Shown piece by piece: positions 6,352 to 8,408 of a stretch of DNA of 8,408 bases (position 1 is its first letter; the number at the start of each line of letters is the position of its first letter). Both the position numbers and the translations under genes were made by a program. Under the pieces are notes generated by a model, which was not told the origin of the DNA, did no database searches, and saw nothing but the letters and a program-made list of their open reading frames with translations. This DNA is from Paenibacillaceae bacterium UBA6304 (GTDB taxonomy: Bacteria; Bacillota; Bacilli; Paenibacillales; Paenibacillaceae), in assembly GCA_002439285.1 (NCBI GenBank), contig DJTQ01000047.1, positions 1 through 8,408 of the forward strand. The letters are read 5' to 3'.

Positions 6352-7989
6352 ATGAATATTGTTCAAGGGCCGCTGAAGGCCGGCCAACCGCTGGCGGAAG
6401 CACTCATTCAAGATTTTAAACAAGTTAGCGGGCTATATGAATATAATCCGGCTGACCCGAATAGCTGGAGCGAAAGATTGGATTGGCTTGATCGAAGTGA
6501 ACGGCTTCGGCTGGACCGTAAGGAGCTTGAAAGCCAGCTTCGCGCGTACAATATGAAACATAACCCGCATGAGGCGGTTGCCGGGCATCTGGATCTGTTG
6601 GAACAGCCAGGAACGGCAGTGATTGTCGGCGGACAGCAAAGCGGTCTGTTTACTGGCCCTCTGCTGGTTATTTATAAAGCAGTAACGATTATTAAAGCTG
6701 CAAAAGAAGCTTCAACAAAGCTGAATCGTCCGGTTGTTCCCGTCTTCTGGATTGCTGGGGAAGACCATGATTGGGATGAGGTCAACCACACGTATGTCTT
6801 GTCGCAGGATTTGCAGGTGACTCGCATTCGGATTGCGCAAGGACATGACCAGCGCCTTCCGGTCAGCTGGACCGAACTTGATGATGAAGCTTGGGAGCAG
6901 GCTGCCGCTGAGTTGGAAGGGCTGCTTCCGCAGACCGAATTTAAGTCAGGATTGTTGGAATTGTATCGCGAAGCCGCGGCGAATTCCTCAACCTTGTCCG
7001 ATTGCTTTGCTAAGTTAATGGGGAACTGGTTTGGAAAACACGGCCTCATTTTGCTCGATTCAGCGGACCAAGGGTTACGACGGATGGAAGTTTCCGTGTT
7101 CGAGGCGATGATATCCAGAAATGACGAATTGGAAGAAGCTTATCATCAGGCGGCTGATGAAATGCTTCAGCTCGGGTTCTCACTTCAGGCTGACGCCCGA
7201 GAAAACGGGGCGAATTTGTTCTACATACATGAGGGAGAACGTTTGCTGCTATTTAAACAAGACGGTAAATTCTGCGACCGTAAAGGCAAAGTGGTTATGA
7301 CCAGAGAAGAGCTGCTGGCAGAGCTGACTCTGCATCCGGAACGGTTCAGCAACAATGTACTGACCCGGCCGCTGATGCAGGATTCGTTGCTTCCGGTACT
7401 TGGAGCAGTGCTAGGAACCGGGGAAATCGCTTATTGGGGATTGACTCGCCAGGCGTTCCGGCGCTTGGATTTGCAGATGCCGATTCTGTTGCCGCGAGAG
7501 TCTTTTACCGTGCTGGAAGGTACGCTTCAAAAATATATGGATAAATACGACCTGTCCTGGAGCGATGTGTCGGACCGGGATACTTTTCAGGCCAAACGTG
7601 AGGCTTGGCTTGCCGGGCAAGATGCGTTGAACTTGGGAGAACGATTCACAGAAATCAAGGCTGCTTTTACAGGGATGTACGATCCCTTAATCGAACAACT
7701 CGGCGGTATTCAGAACGGGCTGGTCAAGCTCGGAAATGCGAACCGGGATAAAATCATCGATCAGATGGATTATTTGCATGGTAAAGCGAAAGATGCGCTG
7801 GAGAAGGGGAATGAAGCTGGTCTGCGGCATTTTGACCGGATCGAGCTTTCGTTATTTCCTTTAGACAAACCGCAGGAACGTGTGTATAACATATTCTATT
7901 ATATGAACCGATATGGGGAAGATTGGATTGACGGTTTGACGGAGATTCCTTATGATGTAACGGGAAAGCACCGGATTATATATCTGTAG
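6352..7989 (+). CDS. bshC: BshC: bacillithiol synthase (cysteine-adding step)
   Basis: This 545-residue cytosolic protein matches BshC, which performs the last step of bacillithiol synthesis by joining cysteine to glucosaminyl-malate. Bacillithiol is the main low-molecular-weight thiol of many Bacilli. Conserved blocks are GGQQSGLFTGPL (93-104), VFWIAGEDHDWDEVNH (131-146) and NNVLTRPLMQDSLLP followed by GTGEIAYW (334-362). The region from about 380 to 520 is helical and charged, as expected for the family's coiled coil. The length is normal (about 540). GTGE at 355-358 replaces the GPGE I recall in Bacillus BshC, a small difference. The ATG has ACAGGAGG at 6333-6340, 11 nt upstream. The next gene begins 13 bp after the stop, suggesting co-transcription. 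bshA and bshB are not in the window. Confidence 0.93.
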   Translation: MNIVQGPLKAGQPLAEALIQDFKQVSGLYEYNPADPNSWSERLDWLDRSERLRLDRKELESQLRAYNMKHNPHEAVAGHLDLLEQPGTAVIVGGQQSGLFTGPLLVIYKAVTIIKAAKEASTKLNRPVVPVFWIAGEDHDWDEVNHTYVLSQDLQVTRIRIAQGHDQRLPVSWTELDDEAWEQAAAELEGLLPQTEFKSGLLELYREAAANSSTLSDCFAKLMGNWFGKHGLILLDSADQGLRRMEVSVFEAMISRNDELEEAYHQAADEMLQLGFSLQADARENGANLFYIHEGERLLLFKQDGKFCDRKGKVVMTREELLAELTLHPERFSNNVLTRPLMQDSLLPVLGAVLGTGEIAYWGLTRQAFRRLDLQMPILLPRESFTVLEGTLQKYMDKYDLSWSDVSDRDTFQAKREAWLAGQDALNLGERFTEIKAAFTGMYDPLIEQLGGIQNGLVKLGNANRDKIIDQMDYLHGKAKDALEKGNEAGLRHFDRIELSLFPLDKPQERVYNIFYYMNRYGEDWIDGLTEIPYDVTGKHRIIYL

Positions 7990-8002
7990 GAGGGAATTAA
8001 TC

Positions 8003-8408
8003 ATGAGTTCTGCGAATCAAAACAGCATTGTTGCCGATATGAAATTGGCACCGGAAGGGCATTTGAAGATTGATTGGGTAGAAGCCCATATGCCGGTGCT
8101 AGGACGCATTCGGAAGCAGTTTGAGGATGAACAGCCTTTCAAAGGCCTGAAAGTTGCGATCTCGCTGCACCTGGAAGCCAAAACCGCTTATTTGGCAAAG
8201 GTGGTTCAGGCAGGCGGCGCGGAAGTTACCATCACAGGCAGCAATCCGCTGTCCACGCAGGATGATGTTTGTGCGGCACTGGTGGAAGACGGAGTGACCG
8301 TTTTTGCAAAATATAATCCGGAGCCTGCCGAGTACAAAGAGCTTTTGGTTCGTGCTCTTGAAACAAAGCCGGATTTAATTATCGATGATGGCGGCGACCT
8401 CGTTACGA
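8003..8408 (+). CDS. ahcY: S-adenosylhomocysteine hydrolase family protein, 5' part (135 residues)
   Basis: The frame runs open off the window end, covering about a third of a roughly 400-residue enzyme. Family hydrolases split S-adenosylhomocysteine into homocysteine and adenosine, removing an inhibitor of methyltransferases. Visible landmarks are WVEAHMPVL (25-33), SLHLEAKTAYLA (54-65), GSNPLSTQDDV (79-89) and DLIIDDGGDL (124-133). The last contains the conserved Asp that contacts the substrate ribose. The substrate motif reads HxExK (His56, Glu58, Lys60) where typical SAHH has HxTxE, as in human His55-Thr57-Glu59. The same variant occurs in Thermotoga and some archaea, so the natural substrate could be S-inosylhomocysteine. 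The NAD-binding domain lies outside the window. The start has AGGAGGG at 7988-7994, overlapping the bshC stop codon. Confidence 0.88.
   Translation, partial: MSSANQNSIVADMKLAPEGHLKIDWVEAHMPVLGRIRKQFEDEQPFKGLKVAISLHLEAKTAYLAKVVQAGGAEVTITGSNPLSTQDDVCAALVEDGVTVFAKYNPEPAEYKELLVRALETKPDLIIDDGGDLVT

Overview
This window reads as chromosomal DNA of a low- to moderate-GC Firmicute of the Bacilli, most like Paenibacillus or a close relative. The evidence is near-consensus AGGAGG ribosome sites, SigA-type promoters, T-tailed intrinsic terminators, a Bacillus-type OppABCDF transporter, a CodY-like box and a bacillithiol gene (bshC). All genes are on the + strand and no mobile element, CRISPR array, tRNA or rRNA was seen. 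The genus is an inference from protein style and gene order.

Layout. Positions 1-202 hold the 3' end of a small membrane protein gene (DUF3397-like), followed by a hairpin terminator at 288-321. A CodY-like operator (336-350) and a SigA-type promoter (355-384) precede oppA (425-2128), the lipoprotein that captures oligopeptides. A 205-bp gap follows, holding a 14-bp perfect palindrome, a strong terminator (2168-2210) and a good second promoter (2264-2292). Then come oppB, oppC, oppD and oppF (2334-6177), with gaps of 2 and 12 bp and one 4-bp overlap. A strong terminator (6215-6250) ends the transporter block. A weaker promoter with an extended -10 (6287-6316) leads into bshC (6352-7989) and then, 13 bp on, the first third of a SahH-family gene (8003 to the window end).

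How the genes work together. OppA at the outer face of the membrane delivers peptides to the OppB/OppC channel, and OppD/OppF hydrolyse ATP to drive import. The terminator after oppA, with a fresh promoter behind it, should give much more binding protein than permease, and the CodY-like box suggests repression when amino acids are plentiful. BshC performs the last, cysteine-adding step of bacillithiol synthesis. The SahH-family enzyme splits S-adenosylhomocysteine (or a deaminated analogue) to homocysteine, so the last two genes share a link to sulfur amino acids.

I found no wholly novel system. The points most worth following are the SahH-family protein, whose substrate motif is HxExK instead of the canonical HxTxE, and the CodY-like box, which matches the consensus at 14 of 15 positions.
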